Assembly: GCA_020852535.1 (NCBI GenBank)
Contig: JADZAO010000061.1
Coordinates: forward strand, 1-25,105
Direction of reading: 5' to 3'
DNA from: Paracoccaceae bacterium
GTDB taxonomy: Bacteria; Pseudomonadota; Alphaproteobacteria; Rhodobacterales; Rhodobacteraceae
Length of the DNA: 25,105 bases
Shown: piece after piece, positions 8,269 through 15,759 of the stretch
How the letters are laid out: the number at the start of each line of letters is the position of its first letter
Numbering within the stretch: the stretch's first letter is position 1
Notes under the pieces: generated by a model
Databases searched by the model: none
Seen by the model: the letters and a program-made list of their open reading frames with translations, nothing else
What the model was told of the DNA's origin: nothing
Position numbers and translations under genes: made by a program

Positions 8269-10017
8269 ATGTCCGATGCTCCGGGAAAAACCTATCAGGT
8301 CCTTGCCCGCAAGTACCGCCCCCAAACCTTTACCGACCTCATCGGTCAAGAAGCGATGGTCCGCACTCTAAAAAACGCCTTCGCCGCCGACCGCATCGCC
8401 CATGCTTTTGTGATGACCGGCGTAAGAGGGGTAGGCAAGACGACCACAGCCCGCATCATCGCCAAGGGACTGAACTGCACAGGCCCAGATGGTACGGGCG
8501 GTCCCACGACTGAACCCTGCGGACAATGCGAACCCTGCCGCGCTATCGCCGAAGGTCGTCATGTCGACGTGATGGAGATAGACGCAGCCTCACGCACCGG
8601 TGTGGGCGACATTCGCGAAATCATCGACAACGTCCACTACCGTGCCGCCTCGGCACGCTACAAAATCTACATCATCGACGAAGTACACATGCTTTCCACC
8701 AACGCCTTCAACGCCCTGTTGAAGACGCTGGAAGAACCGCCCGCCCATGTGAAATTCATTTTCGCCACCACTGAAATCCGCAAGATCCCCGTCACCGTCC
8801 TATCGCGTTGCCAGCGCTTCGATCTCAAACGGATCGAACCCGAGGTTATGATAGCCCACCTTACCCGTATCGCAGCCGCCGAAGGAGCAAACCTTGCACC
8901 CGATGCTATGGCACTGATCACCCGCGCCGCCGAAGGCTCGGTCCGCGATGCCATGTCACTGATGGATCAAGCCATATCCCACGGCGCAGGGGAAACCAGC
9001 GCAGCCCAAGTGCGTGCCATGCTAGGCCTTGCCGACCGTGGCCGCGTACTCGACCTTTTCGACATGATTCTAACAGGCGATGCCGCTGGCTCTATGTCGG
9101 AGCTCGCGGCACAATATGCCGATGGTGCCGACCCAATAGCTGTACTACGCGATCTGGCCGAAATCACCCATTGGGTATCTATTATCAAGATCACACCATC
9201 CGCAGCAGATGACCCAACCACCCCGCCCGACGAACGCGCGCGCGGACTCGATATGGCCGAAAAATTACCCATGCGGATACTGTCGCGCATGTGGCAAATG
9301 TTGCTTAAATCACTAGAAGAGGTACCGCTTGCACCAAACTCGATGATGGCCGCCGAAATGGCGGTGATCCGCATGACCCATGTAGCTGACCTTCCCGATC
9401 CCGAAAAGCTAATCAGAGAGTTACAATCCAACCCACAATCGCCCCGTGGCGGTGGGCCCGCAGGGGTCAGCGGTAGTCTGATTCATTCATCCGCCATGCA
9501 CATGCCCCCCCCCGTTGCGCAAATGCGTGGCCCTACCATACAATCGGGCGGTCAAACTCTAGCCTTGGCCAAAGACCAGTGGCAGATCTACACAACCTTC
9601 GAACAGGTCATCGACCTGATCCGCACCAAGCGCGACATGAAACTACTGATCGAAGTTGAAACCAACCTCCGCCTTGCCCGCTATTCTCCCGGTCGCATCG
9701 AGTTCCAGCCCACGCCCGATGCAGCTACCGACCTTGCTGCACGCCTAGGTCAACGCCTAAAAAGCTGGACCGGTGCATGCTGGACGGTTTCAGTGGTGAA
9801 CGAAGGCGGCAGTATCACCATTGCGGAATCCCGCAATGCTGAACGCCTACAAGCCGAAACCGAAGCCCACGCCAACCCACTAGTACAAGCCGTGCTTTAC
9901 GCTTTCCCCGGCACCAAGATCACAGAAATTCGTACGCCCGAAACACTCACGGCTGCAGCGTTGAACGAAGCACTGCCGGAAGTCGAGGATGAATGGGACC
10001 CCTTCGAAGACAGCTGA
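8269..10017 (+). CDS. dnaX: DNA polymerase III subunits gamma/tau
   Basis: This 582-residue clamp-loader ATPase couples the polymerase III cores to the sliding-clamp loader. The AAA+ domain has Walker A GVRGVGKTT (51-59), a four-Cys zinc site (C70, C84, C87, C90), Walker B IIDEVH (135-140), sensor FATTE (165-169) and the LSRCQRF arginine-finger motif (178-184). Domain III follows to about residue 390. A poorly conserved linker comes next, then a C-terminal tau region. I chose the ATG at 8269 (MSDAPGKTYQVLARKYRPQT) with AGGTGA 11 bases upstream; an in-frame GTG at 8254 is an alternative. A run of nine C at codons 413-415 lies in the linker. ybaB follows after 11 bases, giving a dnaX-ybaB-recR operon. 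Confidence 0.96.
   Translation: MSDAPGKTYQVLARKYRPQTFTDLIGQEAMVRTLKNAFAADRIAHAFVMTGVRGVGKTTTARIIAKGLNCTGPDGTGGPTTEPCGQCEPCRAIAEGRHVDVMEIDAASRTGVGDIREIIDNVHYRAASARYKIYIIDEVHMLSTNAFNALLKTLEEPPAHVKFIFATTEIRKIPVTVLSRCQRFDLKRIEPEVMIAHLTRIAAAEGANLAPDAMALITRAAEGSVRDAMSLMDQAISHGAGETSAAQVRAMLGLADRGRVLDLFDMILTGDAAGSMSELAAQYADGADPIAVLRDLAEITHWVSIIKITPSAADDPTTPPDERARGLDMAEKLPMRILSRMWQMLLKSLEEVPLAPNSMMAAEMAVIRMTHVADLPDPEKLIRELQSNPQSPRGGGPAGVSGSLIHSSAMHMPPPVAQMRGPTIQSGGQTLALAKDQWQIYTTFEQVIDLIRTKRDMKLLIEVETNLRLARYSPGRIEFQPTPDAATDLAARLGQRLKSWTGACWTVSVVNEGGSITIAESRNAERLQAETEAHANPLVQAVLYAFPGTKITEIRTPETLTAAALNEALPEVEDEWDPFEDS
9505..9513 (+). repeat. C9 homopolymer in the dnaX linker
   Basis: Nine C in a row encode Pro413-Pro415. 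Eight C (or a +1 ribosomal shift) would lead to TAG at 9560-9562, giving a 430-residue protein. Ten C (or a -1 shift) would lead to TGA at 9657-9659, giving 463 residues. Both retain the ATPase domains and lose most of the tau-specific C-terminus. No other C run this long was seen in the window. Confidence 0.9.
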
Positions 10018-10028
10018 AAGGATAAAAC

Positions 10029-10382
10029 ATGCTAAAAGGTATTCCCGGACTGGGCGGCCTCGGCGACATGGCCAGCATGATGAAAAAAGCACAGCAAATG
10101 CAGACTCGCATGGCTGAAATGCAAGAACAGCTCGCCAATACTGTCGTGCTGGGCAAAGCGGGTGCAGGTCTTGTCAAAGCAAGCGTGACAGCAAAAGGCG
10201 AAGTAACTGGAATAGATATCGATCCGTCGATCCTCATCGCTTCGGAAAAAGAAGTGGTTGAAGATCTAATACTTGCCGCTATCAAGGATGCTCAAGCCCG
10301 TGGCGCGCAACACATGGCCGACGAAATGCGCAAGATGACCGAAGCACTCGGCCTGCCCGCCGACATGAAGCTGCCTTTCTGA
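10029..10382 (+). CDS. ybaB: YbaB/EbfC nucleoid-associated DNA-binding protein
   Basis: This small (117-residue) protein belongs to the YbaB/EbfC family, whose dimers bind DNA in a tweezer-like fold. The N-terminus has a glycine-rich MLKGIPGLGGLGDM, then a helical Met/Gln-rich stretch (MMKKAQQMQTRMAEMQEQL). A conserved beta-sheet core (VKASVTAKGEVTGIDIDPS) and a C-terminal helix follow. It sits between dnaX and recR, its usual place. Its TGA stop shares one base with the recR ATG. Family length is about 105-120 residues. A role alongside RecR in recombination has been suggested from this arrangement but is not proven. Confidence 0.95.
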   Translation: MLKGIPGLGGLGDMASMMKKAQQMQTRMAEMQEQLANTVVLGKAGAGLVKASVTAKGEVTGIDIDPSILIASEKEVVEDLILAAIKDAQARGAQHMADEMRKMTEALGLPADMKLPF

Positions 10383-10984
10383 TGCAAAACGAAGCCCCGC
10401 ACGAGATCGAAGCACTGATCAACCTCATGGCTCGGTTGCCTGGACTCGGCCCCCGCTCAGCCCGCCGCGCAGTACTGACCCTGCTCAAGAAACGAGGCAA
10501 TTTGATGGCTCCGCTTGCTCAGACGATGGCAAACGTGGCGCTGACCGCCCGCGATTGCCTGATCTGCGGGAATATCAGTACAGATGATCGCTGCGACATC
10601 TGTAGCGACGACCGCCGCGCTATTTCTGAAATCTGCGTGGTGGAAGATGTCGCCGACCTCTGGGCAATGGAACGCGCAGGCGTGTTTAAAGGCCGCTACC
10701 ATGTACTCGGCGGCACTCTTTCGGCACTAGACGGTATAGGACCCGAGGAACTCCACATACCGCGACTCTTAGCTCGCGTCGCCAGCGAGGGTGTGACCGA
10801 GATCATCCTTGCCCTAAACGCCACCGTGGATGGCCAGACCACTGCACATTATATCGCCGACAGCCTATCATACACAGAGGTGACCATTACCTCACTAGCC
10901 CAAGGTGTACCCATCGGCGGCGAGCTGGACTATCTTGACGATGGCACTATCGGCGCGGCTCTTCGTGCCCGCAAACGGTTCTGA
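10382..10984 (+). CDS. recR: Recombination mediator protein RecR
   Basis: This 200-residue protein acts with RecO (and RecF) to load RecA on single-stranded gaps during DNA repair. A helix-hairpin-helix lies at residues 10-30 (LINLMARLPGLGPRSARRA). It is followed by a four-Cys zinc finger (C59, C62, C71, C74) and a Toprim domain from about residue 82 (ICVVEDVADLWAMERAG). A C-terminal QGVPIGGELDYLDDGTI segment is typical of the family. The start overlaps the ybaB stop (TGATG), so translation is probably coupled. All family motifs look intact. Confidence 0.97.
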   Translation: MQNEAPHEIEALINLMARLPGLGPRSARRAVLTLLKKRGNLMAPLAQTMANVALTARDCLICGNISTDDRCDICSDDRRAISEICVVEDVADLWAMERAGVFKGRYHVLGGTLSALDGIGPEELHIPRLLARVASEGVTEIILALNATVDGQTTAHYIADSLSYTEVTITSLAQGVPIGGELDYLDDGTIGAALRARKRF

Positions 10985-11058
10985 CTCGCCAAAATCTGAC
11001 ACGAGTTTCACGCCGTTTTTTAACGCAGAAACACGATTCGATTTCAGAATCCTAAACT

Positions 11059-11083
11059 TGCGTCAAATTCTGTCGCATTTTTT
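11059..11083 (+). terminator. Probable intrinsic terminator of the dnaX-ybaB-recR operon
   Basis: TGCGTCA, an AATTC loop and TGTCGCA form a 7-position stem with one T-T mismatch (11059-11077), followed by six T. It lies 75 bases after the recR stop. The stem is short, so confidence is moderate. Confidence 0.5.
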
Positions 11084-11137
11084 GTATTAGAAAACAAAAA
11101 ATCCAGATCCGGGTTCCACCAATACGGAAAAAACCGC

Positions 11138-11878
11138 TCACTGGCGCGAGCTATCGTCCTCTTCATCATCCCCTGTCGGCAGATTAAAGAAACTCTCCGC
11201 ATCCGAGAAATCAGCGGACTTCTCTTCCCGCTCGTGCCGCGTGAACTGTTCCAGAGCCGAAGACATTTTCGGCTCAATATCCATGCCCAACGACTGCTCG
11301 GTCGACACCAACTTACGACGTTCGTCGTCAGTCATTACAGTACCCCCCGATGCTTTCTTACGAGCGGCAGCCTGTACGGTGGCATCAAGCTCCGATTGGC
11401 GACACAAACCGAGCGCAACCGGATCGATCGGGGTGATATTATTAATGTTCCAATGTGTCCGTTCGCGGATCGACTGGATAGTCGGCTTCGTAGTTCCAAC
11501 CAATTTGCTCACAGCTCCATCCGACAATTCAGGATGGAACTTGACCAACCACAGAATCGCAGCAGGACGATCCTGACGCTTAGACAGCGGCGTATAGCGC
11601 GGCCCGCGGCGTTTTTCCTCGCCAACAGCAGCGGCATTAAACTTAATCTTCAACGTATAAAGCGGATCAGCCTGCCCGCGCTCAATCTCGACCGCGTCAA
11701 GTTGGTTGTTTGCAACCGGATCAAAACCCTTCACACCCGTCGCCACATCGCCATCAGCGATGCCCTGCACCTCAAGCTCGTGCATACCACAAAAATCTGC
11801 AATCTGCTTGAAGGACAGCGTAGTGTTGTCGACAAGCCAGACAGCGGTGGCCTTGGCCATAAGCGGCTTCGTCGTCAT
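11138..11878 (-). CDS. trcR: DUF1013 family regulator TrcR
   Basis: This 246-residue protein belongs to the alphaproteobacterial DUF1013 family, annotated as cell cycle transcriptional regulator TrcR. The N-terminus (KPLMAKATAVWLVDNTTLSF) and the following IADFCGMHELEVQGIADG resemble a helix-turn-helix. A second such segment (LSDGAVSKLVGTTKPTIQSI) precedes the conserved RTHWN. The middle is the family hallmark EEKRRGPRYTPLSKRQDRPA. The C-terminal third is acidic and low in conservation, ending in a run of Asp/Glu. The start has an excellent ribosome site: AAGGAG (11885-11890), 6 bases upstream. It is transcribed alone, convergent with recR. The cell-cycle role comes from the family annotation; I infer nothing more specific. 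Confidence 0.9.
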   Translation of the reverse strand: MTTKPLMAKATAVWLVDNTTLSFKQIADFCGMHELEVQGIADGDVATGVKGFDPVANNQLDAVEIERGQADPLYTLKIKFNAAAVGEEKRRGPRYTPLSKRQDRPAAILWLVKFHPELSDGAVSKLVGTTKPTIQSIRERTHWNINNITPIDPVALGLCRQSELDATVQAAARKKASGGTVMTDDERRKLVSTEQSLGMDIEPKMSSALEQFTRHEREEKSADFSDAESFFNLPTGDDEEDDSSRQ

Positions 11879-12280
11879 CGGATGCTCCTTTAAATATCTC
11901 TCAATGACCGATAATCGGCCGGGGCCGCCTTTCCACGATTTCGGGGAAGTTCAACCGCGCATATAGTAAGTTTTAGGGTAAAAGGTAAAGTAAAAATATA
12001 CTAGATCGTATAGCCCTGATCATAATCTTACTAACCACTGAGCCCGCAACACAGACTAAAAACAAACACGACCGCGATTTCTACTATCACGTCATGTCGT
12101 TGTCGTAGTTAACCAAATGGTGCAAACAAACCAACAATACGATTCCAACTACGGCTTGAATTTCATCCAAAACATCATCTCCAACCCAACCTTAACCACC
12201 GTTTCCAAAACCTCCAACACGCAAGATTAGAAAATTCCACGGCACGCATCATGCGGAACATTTAATCTTATTGGGGCCTT
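11879..12280. other. Gene-free stretch between trcR and coq9
   Basis: These 402 bases hold the trcR leader and promoter region but no recognisable gene. CCGATAATCGG (11908-11918) is an 11-base palindrome about 30 bases upstream of the trcR start. An AT-rich block (11960-12020) has several possible -10 elements on the - strand, none clearly best. From 12121 to 12240 the + strand has about 40 C but only 9 G by hand count. Near coq9, TTCCGC/GTGGAA (- strand, 12236-12262) could be a weak terminator. Confidence 0.55.
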
Positions 12281-12979
12281 TCAGCGAAACCTGTCCCTCA
12301 TCCGCCCCGGCAAATCTTCCGGCACAGTAGGCCCACGCCACTTTTCCATAAGATTCATCGAACCAGCAAACAGCGCCTTACCAATAACATTGTCTCTAAT
12401 CGTAGCCTTAGCCTTTTCGATTTGCATCACTTCCCCAATCCGCCGATCGAGGAAATCCCTCGTCGCCTGATAGGCGAGGCTATCGTCACCCAGCCAGTAA
12501 AATACGGTCAATCCATAAACCGCCGATAAGGACGCCCGCTTGGAATACCAATTTAAATCCCACGCTGTATCGCCTAGCGCGCCCCAAATCGCATCAGCAG
12601 TGCCCCAGATCAGCTTGGCTCCCTCAAACGCATGTTGCGGCAACGCAAACAGCGTACTACCCCGTCGTACCAGTTCGCGATAGCCTACCACCTCTAGCCG
12701 CAACCACAACGCATGAGCGATCCTCTCTCGAAAGCGCATGGCTGACATATCACTCACCGCCAGCGCTTCGCGCATCATCCGATCACCTCGCAGATGATAG
12801 GCAACCGCTAGGTCAATGCCCCCGCGTGGGAACAAGGCTCGCCCCAAAGCCGGTGCACAACCCGAATCGGCAATCGCCGCCTTCAACGTGGTTTCCGACC
12901 AGCCATCAAACGGGACATGAGCAAGTGCTGCATCCAAGACCGCCTCTTTCCAATCGATTACAACAGTATCTGTCGTCAT
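12281..12979 (-). CDS. COQ9 family protein for ubiquinone biosynthesis
   Basis: This 232-residue protein resembles COQ9, a lipid-binding protein that in eukaryotes supports the COQ7 hydroxylation step of ubiquinone synthesis. The N-terminus has a TetR-like helical fold (VLDAALAHVPFDGWSETTLKAA and later GRALFPRGGIDLAVAYH). The diagnostic C-terminal region reads DLNWYSKRASLSAVYGLTVFYWLGD and then TRDFLDRRI. It is divergent from rpsU with 106 bases between start codons. The length (about 220-230) is normal for alphaproteobacterial members. The bacterial function is inferred by homology with the mitochondrial protein. No strong ribosome site was needed to choose the start, because the N-terminus matches the family. 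Confidence 0.88.
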   Translation of the reverse strand: MTTDTVVIDWKEAVLDAALAHVPFDGWSETTLKAAIADSGCAPALGRALFPRGGIDLAVAYHLRGDRMMREALAVSDMSAMRFRERIAHALWLRLEVVGYRELVRRGSTLFALPQHAFEGAKLIWGTADAIWGALGDTAWDLNWYSKRASLSAVYGLTVFYWLGDDSLAYQATRDFLDRRIGEVMQIEKAKATIRDNVIGKALFAGSMNLMEKWRGPTVPEDLPGRMRDRFR

Positions 12980-13001
12980 CTCCCAGCCTCCTTCACTCTG
13001 A

Positions 13002-13030
13002 TGGACAAACCCCGTCGCAGTTGTTATAGG
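13002..13030 (+). promoter_or_regulatory. Candidate promoter of rpsU
   Basis: TGGACA (13002-13007) and TATAGG (13025-13030) are separated by 17 bases. The predicted transcript has a leader of about 48 bases. A small hairpin in it, TGCAC/GTGCA (13040-13055), lies just before the ribosome site AAGGTGGTGA. Confidence 0.45.
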
Positions 13031-13085
13031 CTGCCTGCCTGCACTCTCACGTGCAACTTTAACCTAGGAAGGTGGTGACAACCAC

Positions 13086-13292
13086 ATGCAGGTCAGCGTC
13101 CGCGACAATAACGTCGAACAGGCACTCCGTGCCCTCAAAAAAAAGCTCCAACGCGAAGGAGTGTTCCGCGAAATGAAACTCAAACAACATTTCGAGAAAC
13201 CCTCCGTCAAGAAAGCGCGCGAAGCGGCTGAAGCAGTTCGCCGCGCAAGAAAGCTCGCACGAAAGAAGCTCCAACGCGAGGGTGGCCTCTAA
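13086..13292 (+). CDS. rpsU: 30S ribosomal protein S21
   Basis: This 68-residue, strongly basic protein of the small ribosomal subunit lies near the anti-Shine-Dalgarno region and assists initiation. The sequence MQVSVRDNNVEQALRALKKK begins a typical alphaproteobacterial S21, followed by REMKLKQHFEKPS and an Arg/Lys/Ala-rich C-terminal helix. AAGGTGGTGA about 7 bases upstream is a good match to the 16S tail. The gene is monocistronic, with a candidate promoter upstream and a strong terminator 50 bases downstream. It is divergent from the COQ9 gene. Confidence 0.97.
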   Translation: MQVSVRDNNVEQALRALKKKLQREGVFREMKLKQHFEKPSVKKAREAAEAVRRARKLARKKLQREGGL

Positions 13293-13342
13293 ACCGTTAG
13301 CGACTCTGTGGAAGGCTCCGTTAGAACCATACCAATACGATC

Positions 13343-13374
13343 AACCCCCATCCGTCAGGCCGGGGGTTTTTCTT
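13343..13374 (+). terminator. Intrinsic terminator of rpsU
   Basis: AACCCCC (13343-13349) pairs perfectly with GGGGGTT (13362-13368) around a 12-base loop, and the sequence continues TTTTTCTTTT. It is the clearest terminator in the window. Confidence 0.88.
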
Positions 13375-13526
13375 TTGAAACGCAAAAAGCTTTAATCTCT
13401 AAGACTTTGTTTGATTTTAAACCCGGCTGCACGCCCCGGTCGAATCGAGATAAAAGACAATAAACGGCTGTCTTCCTGAAAATCCAAAGAAAGCTATCCA
13501 AAAGCGAAATAGCTAACCCCACCTCC

Positions 13527-14006
13527 TCAAACTGCTAGCGCCGTAGTCTTCATCACCGTTCGCAGAGCGAAAGACGAATGCATCTGCCGCACCCCCGGCA
13601 ACCTACTCAAATACTTCCGATGGATGCGAGCAAAATCCTCAGTATCCTCAGCCATGATCTTCAGCAGATAATCCGCCTGCCCCGCCATCAGATGACATTC
13701 CAGAATGTCAGGAATCTTGGCCACCTCGCGCTCAAAAGCATCTAGTAAATCGTCCGCCTGCCCCTGCAAGGTGATCTCGACAAACACGGTCGTAGGCCGT
13801 CCCAATCGCCGTGCATCCAACAGCGCCACATACCCCGCGATGAAGCCCTCATCCTCCAACCGCTGCGTGCGGCGATGGCAAGCGCTTGGCGACAGGCTCA
13901 CCCGTTCCGACAATTCAGCATTGGTAATCCGACCTTCCTTCTGCAATACGGTCAGGATACGACGATCGGTTGCGTCAAGGTCCGACATGGCGGCAAGTTC
14001 TTTCAT
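13527..14006 (-). CDS. Lrp/AsnC family transcriptional regulator, probably of ald
   Basis: This 159-residue DNA-binding regulator has a winged helix-turn-helix near residues 14-60 (ITNAELSERVSLSPSACHRR) and a C-terminal RAM/ligand-binding domain. It lies divergent from alanine dehydrogenase with 125 bases between the starts. This layout is common for Lrp-type activators of ald that sense alanine, so it probably controls ald and itself. The ATG at 14006 has GAGTGA 7 bases upstream. An alternative ATG at 13988 (MSDLDATDRR) lacks a clear ribosome site but fits many homologues. Length and domain order are normal. The alanine ligand is an inference from the neighbour. Confidence 0.9.
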   Translation of the reverse strand: MKELAAMSDLDATDRRILTVLQKEGRITNAELSERVSLSPSACHRRTQRLEDEGFIAGYVALLDARRLGRPTTVFVEITLQGQADDLLDAFEREVAKIPDILECHLMAGQADYLLKIMAEDTEDFARIHRKYLSRLPGVRQMHSSFALRTVMKTTALAV

Positions 14007-14024
14007 TAAAATGTCACTCTGCGG

Positions 14025-14032
14025 AGAATTCT
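14025..14032. promoter_or_regulatory. Possible Lrp-type operator between the regulator and ald
   Basis: AGAATTCT is a perfect palindrome in a GGAGAATTCTACC context, 18 bases upstream of the regulator start and about 100 bases upstream of ald. Its AT-rich centre flanked by short arms recalls Lrp sites, but a single match this short may be chance. Confidence 0.25.
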
Positions 14033-14131
14033 ACCAACAGACCGAGCCACAGTCACCCAAAATTCAAAGCATCTTCACCGAACATGAACCACTCTTATCC
14101 TAAGGACAGAAAGTCCATCAGGGAGAAAGAA

Positions 14132-15250
14132 ATGAAGATTGGTTGCCCAAAAGAAATTAAACCGCAAGAATTCCGCGTCGGGATGACTCCCAGCGCAGTT
14201 CATGAAGCTGTCGCCCACGGCCATAGCGTAATGATGGAGACGGGAGCAGGCCTTGGCGCTGGCTTCACCGACGCGGCCTATAAAGCCGCCGGTGCCACCA
14301 TCATTGCCACGGCGGAAGAGGTCTTCGCCAAAGCCGAGATGATCGTAAAGGTCAAGGAACCCCAACCCGTTGAACGTGCCCGCCTGCGCGAAGGACAACT
14401 TCTCTTCACCTACCTCCACCTCGCACCCGACCCAAAACAAACACAAGATCTTCTCAAATCAGGCGTCACCGCCATAGCCTATGAAACCGTGACCGATGCG
14501 CGTGGCGGCCTACCACTACTCGCTCCCATGTCCGAAGTTGCGGGTCGCCTAGCCCCGCAAGTAGGCGCATGGACGCTACAAAAAGCCAATGGAGGACGCG
14601 GTGTTCTACTCGGCGGCGTGCCAGGCGTAGCCCCTGCCAAGGTCATCGTGATCGGCGGAGGTGTCGTGGGCACTCACGCAGCCAAAGTCGCAGCGGGCAT
14701 GGGCGCGGATGTCACTGTACTCGACCGCTCACTCGTCAGATTGCGCTATCTCGACGATGTTTTTGGCGGCCAGTTCAAGAACGGCTACGCCAGTGCAGCC
14801 GCCATCGCCGAACTGGCGACCGAAGCCGACATGGTGATCGGTGCAGTTCTAATCCCCGGTGCTGCTGCACCAAAACTCATCAGCCGTGCACAGCTTTCCA
14901 CCATGAAACCGGGAGCAGCCATCGTCGATGTCGCCATCGATCAAGGCGGCTGCTTCGAAACCAGCCACGCCACCACACATCAAGACCCGATCTACGAAGT
15001 CGACGGCATCTTGCACTATTGCGTGGCCAACATGCCAGGCGCCGTAGCTCGTACTTCGACGCAAGCCTTGGGCAACGCTACGCTACCCTTCCTGCTCGCC
15101 TTGGCCGACAAAGGTTGGCGTCAAGCCTGCACAGACGATCCACACCTTCTGAACGGTCTGAACACCCATGCGGGCAAGTTAACCTATGCAGCAGTCGGCA
15201 CCGCCCTCGGCTTACCGACAATTAGCCCTGCCAATGCACTGAAACTTTAA
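14132..15250 (+). CDS. ald: Alanine dehydrogenase
   Basis: This 372-residue enzyme interconverts L-alanine and pyruvate plus ammonia with NAD, allowing growth on alanine or ammonia release. The start at 14132 (MKIGCPKEIKPQEFRVGMTP) is preceded by GGGAG 6 bases upstream. The frame remains open 54 codons further upstream, but that part lacks family resemblance. Likely catalytic residues are K75 (KVKEPQ), H96 (YLHLAPD) and D270 (VAIDQGG). The NAD-binding Rossmann motif is VIVIGGGVVGTHAAK (171-185). It stands alone, divergent from an Lrp-type regulator and followed 6 bases later by a terminator hairpin. All expected motifs are present. Confidence 0.96.
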   Translation: MKIGCPKEIKPQEFRVGMTPSAVHEAVAHGHSVMMETGAGLGAGFTDAAYKAAGATIIATAEEVFAKAEMIVKVKEPQPVERARLREGQLLFTYLHLAPDPKQTQDLLKSGVTAIAYETVTDARGGLPLLAPMSEVAGRLAPQVGAWTLQKANGGRGVLLGGVPGVAPAKVIVIGGGVVGTHAAKVAAGMGADVTVLDRSLVRLRYLDDVFGGQFKNGYASAAAIAELATEADMVIGAVLIPGAAAPKLISRAQLSTMKPGAAIVDVAIDQGGCFETSHATTHQDPIYEVDGILHYCVANMPGAVARTSTQALGNATLPFLLALADKGWRQACTDDPHLLNGLNTHAGKLTYAAVGTALGLPTISPANALKL

Positions 15251-15256
15251 CAAAAA

Positions 15257-15283
15257 GGCCCGTTCGGCACCACCGGACGGGCC
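15257..15283 (+). terminator. Hairpin terminator after ald
   Basis: GGCCCGTTCGG (15257-15267) pairs with CCGGACGGGCC (15273-15283) around a CACCA loop, an 11-bp stem with one G-U pair. Five A precede it. The T tract on the + strand is weak (AAACTCTCATTTCTT), so termination may be partial or also serve the opposite strand. Confidence 0.6.
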
Positions 15284-15615
15284 AAACTCTCATTTCTTAA
15301 ACGAATCGCAAATATGCACGTCCTACTTAGTCAAACCCGCCAAAGAAGATGCGGCACCCGGCCCGTTTCATCCCCACTCGCCTCAGTCAGCTCTTAATCC
15401 ACCTAAGTAAACCGCACACAGCTGTTATTGTCGGCATCTTCGTCGCAAATCTCGCGCTCTGTCACATCGGATGCTGCCACATGTCCACCGGATCGAACAA
15501 TATCCGTTTGGCCGCATCAATCAGCAGCCCGCTATGCCCACCCCCGAACGATCATATAACACGTAATCGTCTTCGAGCGCTAAAGCACACAACATAGCCA
15601 TAGGCTTTCGCTAAA
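15284..15615. other. Stretch between ald and the oxidase subunit IV gene
   Basis: No intact gene is evident in these 332 bases. A + strand open frame (15349-15597) resembles nothing I know and lacks a ribosome site. On the - strand, one short stretch looks protein-like and may be a gene remnant (15462-15551, listed separately). The rest of that strand is broken by stops. Confidence 0.5.
15462..15551 (-). pseudogene. Possible remnant of a small secreted-protein gene
   Basis: On the - strand a 29-codon stretch between stops reads SFGGGHSGLLIDAAKR and then ILFDPVDMWQHPM. It has the look of a conserved GHxGLLI...LFDPxxxW segment seen in some Rhodobacterales hypothetical proteins, as far as I can recall. 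No start codon or ribosome site belongs to it, and stops flank it on both sides. It may be the surviving core of a decayed gene downstream of the oxidase subunit IV gene on the same strand. Chance resemblance is possible. Confidence 0.25.
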
Positions 15616-15759
15616 TCAGGCGTTCACAAGTGCCATAAAAATCAAAATGCAAATCACAGCGATCGCACCACGCGACACAAACCACATGAAATTGTCAAAA
15701 GTCTTTTCCTGCACACGGATATCCATGTTACCGAAGGTATAATCTTTGTGATCAGCCAT
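15616..15759 (-). CDS. aa3-type cytochrome c oxidase subunit IV (47 residues)
   Basis: This tiny gene encodes 47 residues beginning MADHKDYTFGNMDIRVQEKT and ending in FMALVNA. It matches the bacterial aa3 oxidase subunit IV family: a soluble N-terminus with MDI..QEKTF, then one membrane helix (about residues 28-46) ending in a FxALxNA motif. In Paracoccus and Rhodobacter, subunit IV is a single helix bound to the cbb3-unrelated aa3 complex; it is not essential for activity. GGGGAA lies 5 bases upstream of the ATG (15765-15770), supporting translation. It stands apart from other oxidase genes, as is common for this subunit. The family name is by motif recognition. Confidence 0.88.
   Translation of the reverse strand: MADHKDYTFGNMDIRVQEKTFDNFMWFVSRGAIAVICILIFMALVNA

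Noticed and set aside
13970..14131. N-terminal extension of ald
   Set aside because: It overlaps the divergent regulator gene, and the family N-terminus MKIGCPKEIK begins at 14132 behind a good ribosome site.
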